In this document: positions 33,555-43,532 of the stretch, in pieces
Numbering within the stretch: the first letter of the stretch is position 1
How the letters are laid out: every line of letters starts with the position of its first letter
Assembly (NCBI RefSeq): GCF_011355085.1
Contig: NZ_VXCP01000013.1
Coordinates: 62,001 to 126,000 of the forward strand
Source of the DNA: Pseudomonas akapageensis
Lineage (GTDB): Bacteria; Pseudomonadota; Gammaproteobacteria; Pseudomonadales; Pseudomonadaceae
Reading direction: 5' to 3'
Length of the DNA: 64,000 nt
The notes under the pieces: generated by a model
Told to the model about the DNA's origin: nothing
Database searches by the model: none
The model's input: the letters and a program-made list of their open reading frames with translations, nothing else
Made by a program: the position numbers and the translations under genes

Positions 33555-33758
33555 ATGGATCCTGCAGTATTTGAAGAGTGGATGATGACCAGCCTGGTCA
33601 CCATCCTGATTGGCTTCATGGGCTTTATCGTCTGGGATTTGGCCAAGAAGTCCAAAGCCGGCCGGTTCGGCACCTTTATCCTGTTTTTCGTCCTCGGTCT
33701 GGGCATCCTCGCTTTCGTCATCAAAAGCGTGGTCATCGGCTACATCGAAGGCGTCTAG
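33555..33758 (+). CDS. DUF2788 small membrane protein
   Basis: A 67-residue protein with two predicted membrane helices: SLVTILIGFMGFIVWDLA (about 11-28) and FGTFILFFVLGLGILAFVIK (about 37-56, written in two parts here as FGTFILFFVLG and LGILAFVIK), separated by the basic loop KKSKAGR. This is the DUF2788 pattern, kept next to an Lrp gene and an rluE-type gene in pseudomonads. Function is unknown. GGAG stands nine bases before ATG 33555. Its TAG stop is the first codon of the 33756-33900 inverted repeat. Confidence 0.88.
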   Translation: MDPAVFEEWMMTSLVTILIGFMGFIVWDLAKKSKAGRFGTFILFFVLGLGILAFVIKSVVIGYIEGV

Positions 33759-33900
33759 GTTCTGTTCGAAAAGTAGCCGAGCGCAGATCAGGCAAGGCAA
33801 AAACAGGCGAGGAAGCGGAGTTTACTGGTTGTAAATGAGCATTCCGAGCCTGTTTTTAACGCAGCATGATCAAGCGCAGGCACTTTTCGAATAGGACCTA
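33756..33900. mobile_element. 145-bp MITE-like inverted-repeat element
   Basis: The termini TAGGTTCTGTTCGAAAAGT (33756 on) and, inverted from 33900, TAGGTCCTATTCGAAAAGT pair, and the pairing continues inward through GATCA and AAAACAGGC with mismatches, giving almost a full-length imperfect palindrome. It has no coding capacity. It fills the whole gap between two convergent genes, and its end triplets TAG are the stop codons of both. No target duplication is clear. Confidence 0.65.
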
Positions 33901-34539
33901 GAGGCGGGCGGGCACTTCCCGCCACTGCCCTTGTTCAAGGCCATCGATACTCCATTGGCCAATTCGCACCCGCACCAAACGTAGCGTCGGCAGACCAACG
34001 GCAGCGGTCATTCGTCGCACCTGACGGTTGCGACCTTCCTTGATCACCAATTCCAGCCACGAAGTTGGCACGCTTTTGCGAAAGCGTACCGGTGGGTTAC
34101 GTGGCCACAGGGTCGGCTCTTCAAGCAAGCGCGCCTCGGCCGGCAAAGTCATGCCGTCATTGAGTTCGACGCCTTTGCGCAGCTGCTGCAAGTGTTCCTC
34201 GGTCGGCTCACCCTCCACTTGCACCCAATAGGTCTTGGCCAGCTTGTGCTTCGGGTCGGCGATGCGCGCCTGCAATTGCCCGTCATTGGTCAACAGCAGC
34301 AGGCCTTCGCTGTCGCGATCCAGACGCCCGGCCGGGTAGATACCCGGTACGTCGATAAAGTCTTTGAGCGTCGCCCGCCCCGCTTCGTCGCTGAACTGAG
34401 TCAGCACATCGAAGGGTTTGTTGAACAGGATCAACCGAGGTTCAGCCGGAGGCGCCTTGGCTACGCGGCGCTTGGCCACAGGTTTGCCCGTGGGCTTGGC
34501 CGAAGGTCGGCGAGAGGCGGAACGTGGAGGTTGAGACAT
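33898..34539 (-). CDS. rluE: rRNA pseudouridine synthase, RluE-like
   Basis: Isomerises a uridine in 23S rRNA to pseudouridine. The 213-residue protein has a basic, disordered N-terminus (about 1-33, rich in Lys, Arg, Pro), then the RsuA-family catalytic domain: [14 protein letters not shown], the catalytic Asp in [20 protein letters not shown], and [16 protein letters not shown] near the end. The lack of an S4 domain and the overall length match RluE (U2457 in E. coli numbering). No ribosome site is obvious. The stop codon is provided by the adjacent repeat element. Confidence 0.9.
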   Translation of the reverse strand: MSQPPRSASRRPSAKPTGKPVAKRRVAKAPPAEPRLILFNKPFDVLTQFSDEAGRATLKDFIDVPGIYPAGRLDRDSEGLLLLTNDGQLQARIADPKHKLAKTYWVQVEGEPTEEHLQQLRKGVELNDGMTLPAEARLLEEPTLWPRNPPVRFRKSVPTSWLELVIKEGRNRQVRRMTAAVGLPTLRLVRVRIGQWSIDGLEQGQWREVPARL

Positions 34540-34552
34540 GGGGAGGGAAGCT

Positions 34553-34590
34553 TCAAACCGGCAGGGCCATCAATGCTACTGCCGGTTTGA
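34553..34590 (-). terminator. Hairpin between amn and rluE
   Basis: Twelve-base arms TCAAACCGGCAG and CTGCCGGTTTGA enclose 14 bases, just after the amn stop codon and 13 bases before the rluE start. No T-run follows, so it may be a weak terminator, an mRNA 3'-end stabiliser, or a structure limiting rluE translation. Confidence 0.5.
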
Positions 34591-34597
34591 GCAAACC

Positions 34598-36079
34598 TCA
34601 ACGGAACGGTGGTTCGTCGAAACTGCGCAGCTTGCGCGAATGCAGCGAGTTCACTTCCGTACGCAACAGGTCCAGAGCCGCAATACCGATCTTCAAGTGC
34701 TGGCTGACCGCACGGTTATAGAACGCGTTGGCCGAGCCTGGCAGCTTGATCTCGCTGTGCAACGGCTTGTCCGACACACATAGCAAGGTGCCGTAAGGTA
34801 CCCGCAGGCGATAACCCTGGGCGGCGATGGTGCCGCTTTCCATGTCCACCGCCACGGCCCGCGACAGGTTGATCAGCGGGCGCTCCTCGGCCCAGCGCAG
34901 CTCCCAGTTGCGGTCGTCGTAGGTCAACACGGTGCCGGTACGCAGGCGCTTTTTCAGTTCATCGCCACGCTCGCCGGTGATCTGCGCCGCGGCCTCCTGC
35001 AAGGCCATCTGCACCTCGGCCAGGGCGGGGATCGGAATGTTCGGCGGCACCACACGATCGAGAATGCCGTCGCGGCGCATATAGGCGTGGGCCAGCACGT
35101 AGTCACCGATGGTCTGCGACTGCCGCAGGCCGCCGCAATGGCCGATCATCAACCAGCAGTGCGGCCGCAGCACGGCCAGGTGGTCGGTAATGTTCTTGGC
35201 ATTGGACGGGCCGACACCAATGTTGACCAGGGTCACACCGTCGCCGTCGGCGGCGATCAGGTGATAGGCCGGCATCTGGTAACGGTGCCAGACCACACCG
35301 GCGACCAGCGCCTGGGCTTCACCGTTGTCCATGCTCTTGTCGATGATCACGTTGCCCGGCAGCACCATGCGCACGAAACGCGAATCGTCACGCAATTGCT
35401 CCAGGCCGTGGGTAATGAACTGGTCGACATAACGGTGGTAGTTGGTCAACAGGATCCACGGCTGGACATGCCGCCAGTCGCTACCGGTGTAATGCACCAG
35501 GCGGCGCAGGGAAAAGTCCACGCGCGCGGCATCGAACAGCGCCAGCGGCAAAGGGTCGACGTTGGCCCAGTCATACAGGCCATCGGCGATGCCGTCGGTC
35601 GCGGCCGAGAGGTCGGTGCTGGGGAAAACCCGTGCCAGGGCCGCGGCGGTCACGCCGGTACCGGCCAGTTCATCGCCTTGCTCGACCACATAAGGGTAGG
35701 GAATGTTCTGTTCGCTGACGCCCACTTCCACGGTCACGGTGAAATCGTTCATCAACGGCCGCAGCTGCTCCAGCAGGTAACTGCGAAACGCCGCCGGATG
35801 GGTCACGGTGACGCTGTAGGTTCCCGGCAGCTGTACCTTGGCATAGGCCCGGGTGGTGGTCGGCACTTCGCCCTGGCAGCGGTAGATCAGGCGCAGTACG
35901 GGATAGCGGAACTGAGCGCGCTCATCCGCAGTGGGTTCGGTCCGATCCTTGATGTAGCGCTTGAGCGCCTGGCTCAAGGCATCGGTGGCCTGTTGGTGCA
36001 AGGCCGCCAGGATATCGACGGCTTGCTCGGCGGTTTCTACGACAACAAAGGCTTCAGCAGTTCGAGTCACGATGAGCAT
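34598..36079 (-). CDS. amn: AMP nucleosidase
   Basis: Splits AMP into adenine and ribose 5-phosphate, adjusting adenylate pools in the cytoplasm. The product is 493 residues, near the E. coli length of 484. An AMP nucleosidase N-terminal domain (about 10-190, with FRYPVLRLIYRCQGEVPTT) precedes a purine nucleoside phosphorylase-like C-terminal domain (VNIGVGPSNAKNITDHLAVL, LMIGHCGGLR, AVDMESGTIAAQGYR with the catalytic Glu pattern). ATG 36079 is chosen; a longer frame adds unrelated residues. It lies in a minus-strand run with the aidB-like gene and rluE. Confidence 0.93.
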   Translation of the reverse strand: MLIVTRTAEAFVVVETAEQAVDILAALHQQATDALSQALKRYIKDRTEPTADERAQFRYPVLRLIYRCQGEVPTTTRAYAKVQLPGTYSVTVTHPAAFRSYLLEQLRPLMNDFTVTVEVGVSEQNIPYPYVVEQGDELAGTGVTAAALARVFPSTDLSAATDGIADGLYDWANVDPLPLALFDAARVDFSLRRLVHYTGSDWRHVQPWILLTNYHRYVDQFITHGLEQLRDDSRFVRMVLPGNVIIDKSMDNGEAQALVAGVVWHRYQMPAYHLIAADGDGVTLVNIGVGPSNAKNITDHLAVLRPHCWLMIGHCGGLRQSQTIGDYVLAHAYMRRDGILDRVVPPNIPIPALAEVQMALQEAAAQITGERGDELKKRLRTGTVLTYDDRNWELRWAEERPLINLSRAVAVDMESGTIAAQGYRLRVPYGTLLCVSDKPLHSEIKLPGSANAFYNRAVSQHLKIGIAALDLLRTEVNSLHSRKLRSFDEPPFR

Positions 36080-36148
36080 CCTGTCTGATCTTGCAGGACT
36101 CCATCTTGCCTGTAACAGCGTGTAAAGGCACGCCCGCTGACGCGCCAC

Positions 36149-37798
36149 TCAGCGCGGTGTCGAACGCTCCACCAGGGCTTCCACCTCAAGCCCCCGCGGC
36201 AAGGTACCAAAGACGTGCCCCGCGCGGCCCAGGCGACTGGCGATGAAGGCATCACTGACCGCACTATTGCCCGCTTCGAGGAGCAGTTTGGCCTGCAGGC
36301 CAAGGGCAACGTCCTCGGTCAACTGACGAGCGCGGTACTGGATGTCGTGGGAGTGGGATTCCTGGAAGGCGACCTTCAGGTGTTCAATGTGCTCGGCCAG
36401 ACGCTTGTCGCCATGACCATCACCCAGTTCGGTGAACAGCGCGTCGAGAACCCCCGGCTCCTTGGACAAGGCACGCAGCACATCCAGGCATTGCACGTTG
36501 CCGGATCCCTCCCAGGTCGAGTTGACCGGCGCTTCGCGGTACAGACGCGGCAGGATGCTGTCTTCGACGTAACCGGCGCCGCCCATGCACTCGGCCGCTT
36601 CGTTGATCATGGCCGGCGCGCGCTTGCAGATCCAGTATTTGCCCACGGCCGTGACCAACCGGGCAAAACGCGCCTGCTGCGGGTCGTCCGGCTGGTCCAG
36701 CGCGCGCCCCATGCGCAAGCTCAGGGCCAGTGCGGCTTCACTTTCCAGCGCCAGGTCGGCCAATACATTCTGCATCAACGGTTGTTCGCTGAGCAGGCGC
36801 CCACCGACACTGCGGTGCGCGCAGTGGTGAGCGGCCTGGGTCAGGGCCTGGCGCATCAGCGCACTGGAACCGACCATGCAATCGAAGCGGGTCATGGCCA
36901 CCATCTCGATAATGGTCGGCACCCCGCGCCCCTCCTCGCCGACCATCCAGGCCAGCGCGCCACGGAACTCCACTTCGCTCGAGGCGTTGGAGACATTGCC
37001 CAGCTTGTTTTTCAGGCGCTGGATATAGAACTCGTTACGGGTATCGTCCGGCCGATGCCGCGGCATCAGAAAGCAGGTCAGCCCTTTGTCGGTCTGGGCC
37101 AGGGTGAGGAAAGCGTCGCACATCGGTGCCGAACAGAACCATTTGTGCCCCACCAGTTCGTAGGCCTGACCCGGCCCCCCGGCGCCTACCGGGTAGGCCC
37201 GTGTGGTGTTGGCGCGGACATCGGTGCCGCCCTGCTTCTCGGTCATGGCCATGCCGATGGTCGCACCCGCCTTGTGCGCAATCGAGACGTTGCGCGGATC
37301 GTATTCGGTAGCGAGGACCTTGGGCAGCCATTGCTCCGCAAGGTCGGGCTGCAACTTGAACGCCGGGACACTGGCGAAGGTCATGGTCAGCGGGCAACCG
37401 GTACCGGCCTCGGCCTGGGTGTGCATGTACGTCATGGCAGCCCGGGCCACATGTGCGCCGTCACGCGGGTCGGTCCAGGGTAATGAGGGCAGGCCATGCT
37501 CGATGGCCGTGCGCATCAGCTCATGATAGGCCGGGTGGAACTCCACCAGGTCGATGCGATGGCCGTAGCGGTCGTGGCTGTGGAAAACCGGTTTGTTCTG
37601 GTTGGCCAGAAAGCCTGCCGCCATCAATGGTCCGCCGGCGAGCGTCCCGTAGGCATCGATTCGCTGTTCGGCCCAACCTGCCCCGTAACGCCGGGCCCAT
37701 TCCTGCAAGGGCAGATCAATGCGGTAAAGGTTCGCCCCGTCCAGCGACGGCGGCTGGTTGGTGACTTCATGGGTTTCCGCGAACTGATGCAGGTTCAT
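36149..37798 (-). CDS. aidB: AidB-like acyl-CoA dehydrogenase family flavoprotein
   Basis: A 549-residue FAD protein of the AidB branch of acyl-CoA dehydrogenases. Near the N-terminus HDRYGHRIDLVEFHPAYHELM corresponds to the AidB signature. The core shows GMAMTEKQGGTDVRANTT, HKWFCSAPMCDAFL, and ECMGGAGYVEDSILPRLYREAP with the expected catalytic-region residues. A DNA-binding-like C-terminal part is kept. E. coli AidB is induced during alkylation stress, but whether this homologue protects DNA is unknown. AAGGAG precedes ATG 37798. It lies between ladS and amn on the same strand. Confidence 0.85.
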   Translation of the reverse strand: MNLHQFAETHEVTNQPPSLDGANLYRIDLPLQEWARRYGAGWAEQRIDAYGTLAGGPLMAAGFLANQNKPVFHSHDRYGHRIDLVEFHPAYHELMRTAIEHGLPSLPWTDPRDGAHVARAAMTYMHTQAEAGTGCPLTMTFASVPAFKLQPDLAEQWLPKVLATEYDPRNVSIAHKAGATIGMAMTEKQGGTDVRANTTRAYPVGAGGPGQAYELVGHKWFCSAPMCDAFLTLAQTDKGLTCFLMPRHRPDDTRNEFYIQRLKNKLGNVSNASSEVEFRGALAWMVGEEGRGVPTIIEMVAMTRFDCMVGSSALMRQALTQAAHHCAHRSVGGRLLSEQPLMQNVLADLALESEAALALSLRMGRALDQPDDPQQARFARLVTAVGKYWICKRAPAMINEAAECMGGAGYVEDSILPRLYREAPVNSTWEGSGNVQCLDVLRALSKEPGVLDALFTELGDGHGDKRLAEHIEHLKVAFQESHSHDIQYRARQLTEDVALGLQAKLLLEAGNSAVSDAFIASRLGRAGHVFGTLPRGLEVEALVERSTPR

Positions 37799-37873
37799 GG
37801 GGGGCTCCTTGGATACTGGCCGATTCATTTCAGTGAATCACGCTCCAGTCTGCACCAAAAGTGTCATATACGC

Positions 37874-40276
37874 CTAAATGTCGGCACTTTCCCCATCACT
37901 TACTGCCAATAACCTTGCGTGCAGCTTGCCCTGCAATTCTTCGAATCGAACGGGTTTGACCAGGCAATCGCTGACGCCCGACGCCTGGCAAATTTCCAGT
38001 TCAGCCTGCTGCAGCCTGGCCGTCACTACCAATACCGGGAGATCCGCACAGCCTGGAACCTCACGCAATTGGCGACAGACCTCGAACCCTTCGAGCGAGG
38101 GCATCAGGCAGTCCAGCAGTACCGCATCGAAACGCTCGCTGCGCAGCAGTGCCAGCGCGCTCGTGGCATCTTCGGCCGTGCGCACCCGATAGCCGAGCTT
38201 GAGCAGCATGCCGCGAATTACCAACTGGTTGATGCTGCTGTCATCGATCAAGAGCACGGTGCATTCGCGCGCCGAGCGATGCGCCCCTCGCACCATGAAG
38301 TGAGCCGGCACGGCAATCGAAACCGGCTGCTCAGGCGATTGCCCCATCTGCACCCTCAGCTCGAAGCTGCTGCCCTGCCCGGGCGTGGAGTGATGGGTCA
38401 GGTGCCCGTTCATCAGTTCTGCCAACTGCCGGCAAATCGCCAACCCGATCCCCAACCCTCCATGTTCACGGGTCATGGAGCCATCGAGCTGATAAAACCG
38501 TTGATACAAGGTGGCATCGTCCAGATGGCCAAAACCGATTCCGCTGTCGCTGACCTTGAACCAGAACTCAAAGGTATCGACAGCTGTGCTGCGGCCACTG
38601 ACCTGCAGGCTGACCGCGCCTTGACGAGTGAACTTGATCGCGTTGTCGAGCAGGCAGGCCAGGCACAGGCTCAACTTCTTGGCGTCACCCACCACCTGGT
38701 CCGCCAGATCGGGAGCGACATCGATGGAATAGGCCAGGCCCTTGCGCTGGGCCTGCGGGGAAAACTGCAGGCGCAGACTTTCGAGCATGCCACACAGACT
38801 GAAGGCATCATGTTGGGGATAGAGTTTTCCCGCCTGCAGCTCGGTGAGAATCAGAATCTCGTCGACCATCCGCATCATGTCCCGCGCGGAACCCGCGGCC
38901 GTCTGCTGATACTGTTCGAGCTCGGGGCTCAGGGACACGGTTTGCATCAATTCCAGCGAACCGATGACACCGTTCATCGGCGTACGGAGCTCATGGGTGA
39001 CAGTTGCCAGGAACTCGTCCTTGAGCCGGTTGCTGTTGGCCAACTGCTGGTTGAGCACTTCGAGCTTTTGCCCGGCGTCGAACAAGGTCTGTGCCTGTTG
39101 TTCGCGCATGCTGTTGATACGGTCGGCCAGCGCCAGCGACAGTAGCCCGACCTCCAGGGCCGAACCGATCTGGCTGGCGTACATGGTGATGAAGACATTG
39201 GGCAGGTACCCCAGCACCATCAGCGTGTTGACCACCCCGCCGAGCAGGAAGGCCGACCAGGCGATGATGAAATACCGCGCGACCCGCAGCCCGCGCCACC
39301 AGGCAACGATACCCGCCGTGAAAATCGCCACGGTGAACAACAGCGCCAAGGCAGTGGCCAGACGCAGCGCGAGTCCATAGCTTGTGGTCAACGACAACAG
39401 CACTACAGTGGCAGCACAGACCATCAGCGCCCGCAGCAAGCGATCGAGCAGCCGACTGTGCCTGGAGGTGTGCAGGAAGCTGCGGGCGAACTGACAGCCG
39501 AAGAGCCCTGCCGAACCGATGAAGAAAGGCGTTGCCGCGTTGGCCCACCAGGGATTGTCCGGCCAGAAGTACTCGACCCCCGCGCCATTGACCGAGACCT
39601 GATACAGGCCGAACGAGGCGATGTAGAGGATGTAATAGAGATAACTGGTGTCGCGCACGCTGAGGTAGATGAACAGGTTGTAGACCAGCATTCCCAGCAG
39701 CACGCCGTAGATCAAGCCCAGCACATAGATGCGCGCCGGCTGCTCCTCCATATAGGCATGGCTGGACCACAGGGTCAGCGGGGCCTGGACGGAACCCTGG
39801 CTTTTCAGGCGCAGATACAGGGTCCTGGATTGCCCCGGCGCAAAGGGCACTTCGAACAGGTAGTTGTTCTGCCTGATCTGGCGGCTGGCGAAGGGAAAGG
39901 CATCGCCGGTGCGGCGAACCAGCTGATAAGTACCAGCGGCATCGGCCAGGTAGAGCTCAAGGTCATCGAGCGGCGGATAGGCCAGCTCCAGAAGCCAGTT
40001 GCGAGGTGCCGAGGCGGAGGTCGCGCTGTAGCGCAGGTCGATGCGCAGCCAGAACGCCGATGTCGAATAACCGGCATTGAGCACGTCATGAAGGTGCGGA
40101 CGAAACTGATCGACCAGTGCCGCAGATCTGACTTGCTCGATCGTGGCATTGCCTTTACGGTCTTCGAAGACCTGCATCACCCGGCCAAGCGGAAGGCTGC
40201 GAGTGGTGTCATCGAAATCGACCGCGCAGGCCAGCAAAGGCAGCAAGCCCACCAGTAGAATCAGCAAATAGCGCAT
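37874..40276 (-). CDS. ladS: Hybrid sensor histidine kinase LadS
   Basis: An 800-residue membrane kinase. A signal peptide (about 1-18) is followed by a periplasmic 7TMR-DISMED2 domain, seven membrane helices (about 185-390), HisKA with phospho-accepting His428 (ATVTHELRTPMNG), an ATPase domain (LDNAIKFTRQG, VSDSGIGFG, HGGLGIGLAICRQL) and a C-terminal receiver with phospho-accepting Asp722 (AVLLDCLMP) and Lys in CLVKPV. In P. aeruginosa LadS feeds GacS/GacA and raises RsmY/RsmZ to favour biofilm. Domain order, length and position by thiD fit LadS. It is divergent from thiD across 262 bases. Confidence 0.92.
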   Translation of the reverse strand: MRYLLILLVGLLPLLACAVDFDDTTRSLPLGRVMQVFEDRKGNATIEQVRSAALVDQFRPHLHDVLNAGYSTSAFWLRIDLRYSATSASAPRNWLLELAYPPLDDLELYLADAAGTYQLVRRTGDAFPFASRQIRQNNYLFEVPFAPGQSRTLYLRLKSQGSVQAPLTLWSSHAYMEEQPARIYVLGLIYGVLLGMLVYNLFIYLSVRDTSYLYYILYIASFGLYQVSVNGAGVEYFWPDNPWWANAATPFFIGSAGLFGCQFARSFLHTSRHSRLLDRLLRALMVCAATVVLLSLTTSYGLALRLATALALLFTVAIFTAGIVAWWRGLRVARYFIIAWSAFLLGGVVNTLMVLGYLPNVFITMYASQIGSALEVGLLSLALADRINSMREQQAQTLFDAGQKLEVLNQQLANSNRLKDEFLATVTHELRTPMNGVIGSLELMQTVSLSPELEQYQQTAAGSARDMMRMVDEILILTELQAGKLYPQHDAFSLCGMLESLRLQFSPQAQRKGLAYSIDVAPDLADQVVGDAKKLSLCLACLLDNAIKFTRQGAVSLQVSGRSTAVDTFEFWFKVSDSGIGFGHLDDATLYQRFYQLDGSMTREHGGLGIGLAICRQLAELMNGHLTHHSTPGQGSSFELRVQMGQSPEQPVSIAVPAHFMVRGAHRSARECTVLLIDDSSINQLVIRGMLLKLGYRVRTAEDATSALALLRSERFDAVLLDCLMPSLEGFEVCRQLREVPGCADLPVLVVTARLQQAELEICQASGVSDCLVKPVRFEELQGKLHARLLAVSDGESADI

Positions 40277-40538
40277 ACAGCCCCAGCATGGCCTGTCCGG
40301 TTACGTCGCGAACCTCCCCAGTCCGTTGAGACGACGTCCTCCAGCAGTGCCTGTTATCAGTATCGAAGCACTCTAGCATAGCTTCCAGACACCGGTTCAC
40401 GCCAAACAAAAAAACAACTGAAAGGCTCTAAGACGGCCACTTCAGCGAAATCCAGAAAAAATCACTGACGCTTCGATCAAAAAAACAGTGACGAGCAGGC
40501 AGCCCCCTAAAAAGCGTTTGGTGGTAAGCTCGCGCACC

Positions 40539-41336
40539 ATGAATATCTATAGCTCCCGCCCTGTTGTCCTCTGTCTCTCCGGCCACGACCCAAGTGGCGG
40601 CGCCGGCTTGCAGGCAGATATAGAAGCCCTTCTCGCTCAAGGTTGCCATGCAGCGCCCGCTGTAACCGCCCTGACCGTGCAGGACACCGTCAATGTCAGC
40701 GACTTCCGCGTCCTGGACCGAGAGTGGGTGTTGGCCCAGGCCAATGCCGTGCTCAACGATTCGACCGTGGCTGCCGTCAAGCTGGGCATGCTCGGCTCGC
40801 TGGAAATGGTCGACACCGTAGTCGAACTGCTCCAGGCCCATCCGCACCTGCCGCTGGTGTGCGACCCGGTGCTGCGTGCCGGAGGCGGTGGGCGCCTGGG
40901 CAAGGACGAAGTCGGCTACGCCATGCGCGAACGCCTGCTGCCATTGGCGACCATTGCCACCCCCAATCTTCCTGAAGCGCGCATCCTCGCCGAACTGCCC
41001 GAAGGCACGGCAGACGAATGCGCAGAAAAGCTCCTGCCCTTCTGCAAGCACCTGTTGATCACGGGCGGCCACGGTGACGAACACGAAGTTCACAACCGTT
41101 TGTACAGCCGCGACGGCACGCGCAAGACCTTCACCTGCCAGCGCCTGCCGGGCAGTTACCATGGTTCCGGCTGCACCCTGGCCAGCACGTTGGCCGGTCG
41201 CCTGGCCCTCGGCGAGGAACTGCAAAGCGCCGTGCAATCTGCCCTGGACTACACATGGCGTACGCTGCGTGACGCAGAGCAACTGGGCAAGGGCCAGTTC
41301 GTGCCGCGCCGGCTGCCGCTGGATTTCTGCTCCTGA
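40539..41336 (+). CDS. thiD: Hydroxymethylpyrimidine/phosphomethylpyrimidine kinase
   Basis: Phosphorylates 4-amino-5-hydroxymethyl-2-methylpyrimidine twice for thiamine synthesis. The 265-residue ribokinase-fold protein shows [17 protein letters not shown] at the N-terminus, [20 protein letters not shown] and the ATP/anion-hole motif [16 protein letters not shown] near the C-terminus. ATG 40539 begins the conserved part. It lies just upstream of thiE (23-base gap), and the pair with hemL likely forms one transcript. No TPP riboswitch was recognised before it. Confidence 0.93.
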   Translation: MNIYSSRPVVLCLSGHDPSGGAGLQADIEALLAQGCHAAPAVTALTVQDTVNVSDFRVLDREWVLAQANAVLNDSTVAAVKLGMLGSLEMVDTVVELLQAHPHLPLVCDPVLRAGGGGRLGKDEVGYAMRERLLPLATIATPNLPEARILAELPEGTADECAEKLLPFCKHLLITGGHGDEHEVHNRLYSRDGTRKTFTCQRLPGSYHGSGCTLASTLAGRLALGEELQSAVQSALDYTWRTLRDAEQLGKGQFVPRRLPLDFCS

Positions 41337-41359
41337 CGACCGGCCTTGAGGCGCACTCA

Positions 41360-41986
41360 ATGAAGTTACGTGGTTTGTATGCCATCACCGACAGCCAACT
41401 GCTGGCCGGCAAGTTTCTCCCGTATGTCGAAGCTGCGCTCGACGGTGGCGTCACCCTGCTGCAATACCGCGACAAGAGCAGCGACGAAGCCCGCCGCCTG
41501 CGCGAGGCCGAAGCCTTGCGCGATTTGTGCGAACGCTACAAAACCCGGCTGATCATCAATGACGATGCCGAGCTGGCCGCGCGCCTGGGCGTTGGCGTGC
41601 ACCTGGGGCAGACCGATGGCCCGCTGACGCCGGCCCGCACCCTGCTCGGCCGCCAGGCGATCATCGGCGCCACCTGCCACGGCCAGCTCGAGCTTGCCGA
41701 AAGGGCGGCCCGGGAAGGCGCCGACTACGTCGCCTTCGGTCGCTTCTTCAATTCCAATACCAAGCCCGGCGCACCGACGGCCAGCCTTGAGCTGCTCGAC
41801 CAGGCGCGCGCGCAGCTGAAGCTGCCGATCGCCGTGATCGGTGGCATCACCCTGGATAACGCCAGGCCGCTGATCGAACACGGCGCCGACCTGCTGGCGG
41901 TGATCCACGCCCTGTTCAGCGCCGACAGCACGCAGGAAGTCACCCGTCGTGCTCGCGCCTTCAATGCCTTGTTCGAATCTGTCTGA
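41360..41986 (+). CDS. thiE: Thiamine-phosphate synthase
   Basis: Couples hydroxymethylpyrimidine diphosphate with thiazole phosphate to give thiamine monophosphate. The 208-residue TIM-barrel protein shows [41 protein letters not shown], a phosphate site in [23 protein letters not shown] and [11 protein letters not shown]. Length and motifs are normal for ThiE. It is placed between thiD and hemL, all on the same strand with short gaps. Confidence 0.95.
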   Translation: MKLRGLYAITDSQLLAGKFLPYVEAALDGGVTLLQYRDKSSDEARRLREAEALRDLCERYKTRLIINDDAELAARLGVGVHLGQTDGPLTPARTLLGRQAIIGATCHGQLELAERAAREGADYVAFGRFFNSNTKPGAPTASLELLDQARAQLKLPIAVIGGITLDNARPLIEHGADLLAVIHALFSADSTQEVTRRARAFNALFESV

Positions 41987-42003
41987 TTTAAAGAGAACCC
42001 AAC

Positions 42004-43287
42004 ATGTCCCGTTCCGAAATCCTCTTTGCCAATGCCCAGAAACACATTCCCGGCGGCGTGAACTCTCCGGTTCGCGCATTCAAGAGCGTCGGTGGCACGC
42101 CACTGTTCTTCAAACATGCGGCTGGCGCCTACGTCACCGACGAAGACGACAAGCGCTACGTTGACTATGTCGGCTCCTGGGGCCCGATGATTCTCGGCCA
42201 CAGCCACCCGGATGTGCTGGAAGCAGTGCGCAAGCAACTGGAGCATGGCCTGTCCTACGGCGCACCGACTGCGATGGAAACCGAGATGGCCGACCTGGTC
42301 TGCTCGATCGTGCCGTCGATGGAAATGGTCCGCATGGTCAGCTCGGGCACCGAAGCCACCATGAGCGCCATCCGCCTGGCACGCGGCTTCACCGGCCGCG
42401 ACAGCATCATCAAGTTCGAAGGCTGCTATCACGGCCACTCCGACAGCCTGCTGGTCAAGGCCGGTTCCGGCGCCTTGACCCAAGGTGTGCCCAGCTCTGC
42501 GGGCGTGCCTGCGGCATTCGCCAAACACACCCTGACCCTGCCGTTCAACGACATTGCCGCGGTCGAGACCATGCTTGCCGAAGTGGGCCAGGAAGTGGCC
42601 TGCATCATCGTCGAGCCAGTCGCCGGCAACATGAACTGCGTACCGCCGGCGCCGGGCTTCCTCGAAGGCCTGCGCACGCTCTGCGACAAGCACGGTGTGG
42701 TACTGATCTTCGACGAAGTGATGACGGGTTTCCGCGTGGCCCTGGGCGGCGCCCAGGCGCACTATGGCGTTACGCCTGATCTGAGCACCTTCGGCAAGAT
42801 CATCGGCGGCGGCATGCCGGTCGGCTGTTTTGGTGGCAAGCGCGAAATCATGTCGCACATTGCCCCGCTCGGCCCGGTCTACCAGGCTGGCACCCTGTCC
42901 GGCAATCCGCTGGCAATGGCGGCGGGTCTGACCACGCTGAACCTGATCAGCCGCCCGGGCTTCCACGCCGAATTGAGCGACTACACCAGCCGCCTGCTCG
43001 ACGGCCTGCAACAACGCGCAGACGCTGCCGGCATTCCTTTCGTGACTACCCAGGCGGGCGGCATGTTCGGCCTGTACTTCAGTGGCGCCGATGACATCGT
43101 CACCTTCGACGACGTGATGGCCAGCGATGCCGACCGCTTCAAACGCTTCTTCCACCTGATGCTCGAAGGCGGCGTGTACCTGGCGCCAAGCGCTTTCGAA
43201 GCGGGCTTTACCTCGATCGCCCACGGCGACACCGAGCTGAAGATCACTCTGGATGCGGCTGAGCGCGCGTTTGCTGCGCTGAAGTAA
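42004..43287 (+). CDS. hemL: Glutamate-1-semialdehyde 2,1-aminomutase
   Basis: Converts glutamate-1-semialdehyde to 5-aminolevulinate, the C5-route precursor of haem. The 427-residue PLP enzyme has [17 protein letters not shown] at its start, [42 protein letters not shown], and the PLP-binding lysine in [20 protein letters not shown] lies before the ATG. It follows thiE by 17 bases. A REP pair after the stop marks the end of the unit. Confidence 0.96.
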   Translation: MSRSEILFANAQKHIPGGVNSPVRAFKSVGGTPLFFKHAAGAYVTDEDDKRYVDYVGSWGPMILGHSHPDVLEAVRKQLEHGLSYGAPTAMETEMADLVCSIVPSMEMVRMVSSGTEATMSAIRLARGFTGRDSIIKFEGCYHGHSDSLLVKAGSGALTQGVPSSAGVPAAFAKHTLTLPFNDIAAVETMLAEVGQEVACIIVEPVAGNMNCVPPAPGFLEGLRTLCDKHGVVLIFDEVMTGFRVALGGAQAHYGVTPDLSTFGKIIGGGMPVGCFGGKREIMSHIAPLGPVYQAGTLSGNPLAMAAGLTTLNLISRPGFHAELSDYTSRLLDGLQQRADAAGIPFVTTQAGGMFGLYFSGADDIVTFDDVMASDADRFKRFFHLMLEGGVYLAPSAFEAGFTSIAHGDTELKITLDAAERAFAALK

Positions 43288-43315
43288 GCATTGTAATTGC
43301 GACCGCTGCGCGCTC

Positions 43316-43376
43316 GAGCGCAGCCTGCGGCAGCGGCTACAGAGATCTGTGTAGCCGCTGCCGAATGGCTGCGCTC
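43316..43376. repeat. REP pair after hemL
   Basis: GAGCGCAGCCTGCGGCAGCG and the facing GTAGCCGCTGCCGAATGGCT are inverted REPs around AGAGATCTGT, the same family as at 8146 and 21207. It lies in the 245-base gap between hemL and the Sel1-repeat gene, which holds no other recognisable gene. Confidence 0.85.
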
Positions 43377-43532
43377 GGGCGCGCAGCTGCCGCAGGATTT
43401 CAGCCAATACTTCCCGCGCAGCAGAAAAACGAGTAAAGACTTTGTAAGGTGGGCACTGCTTATTTCATAATGTGCCACCAGTACATTCCCTGGCCGGGTC
43501 CGCCCGCACTATGCAGAGGTAAGTCGATCCCC

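Noticed and set aside
40277..40538. A TPP riboswitch before thiD
   Set aside because: None of the conserved thi-box segments could be found in the divergent region.
41725..43407. A 560-codon minus-strand frame opposite thiE and hemL
   Set aside because: Both opposite genes have intact catalytic motifs and normal lengths, so this is a shadow frame.
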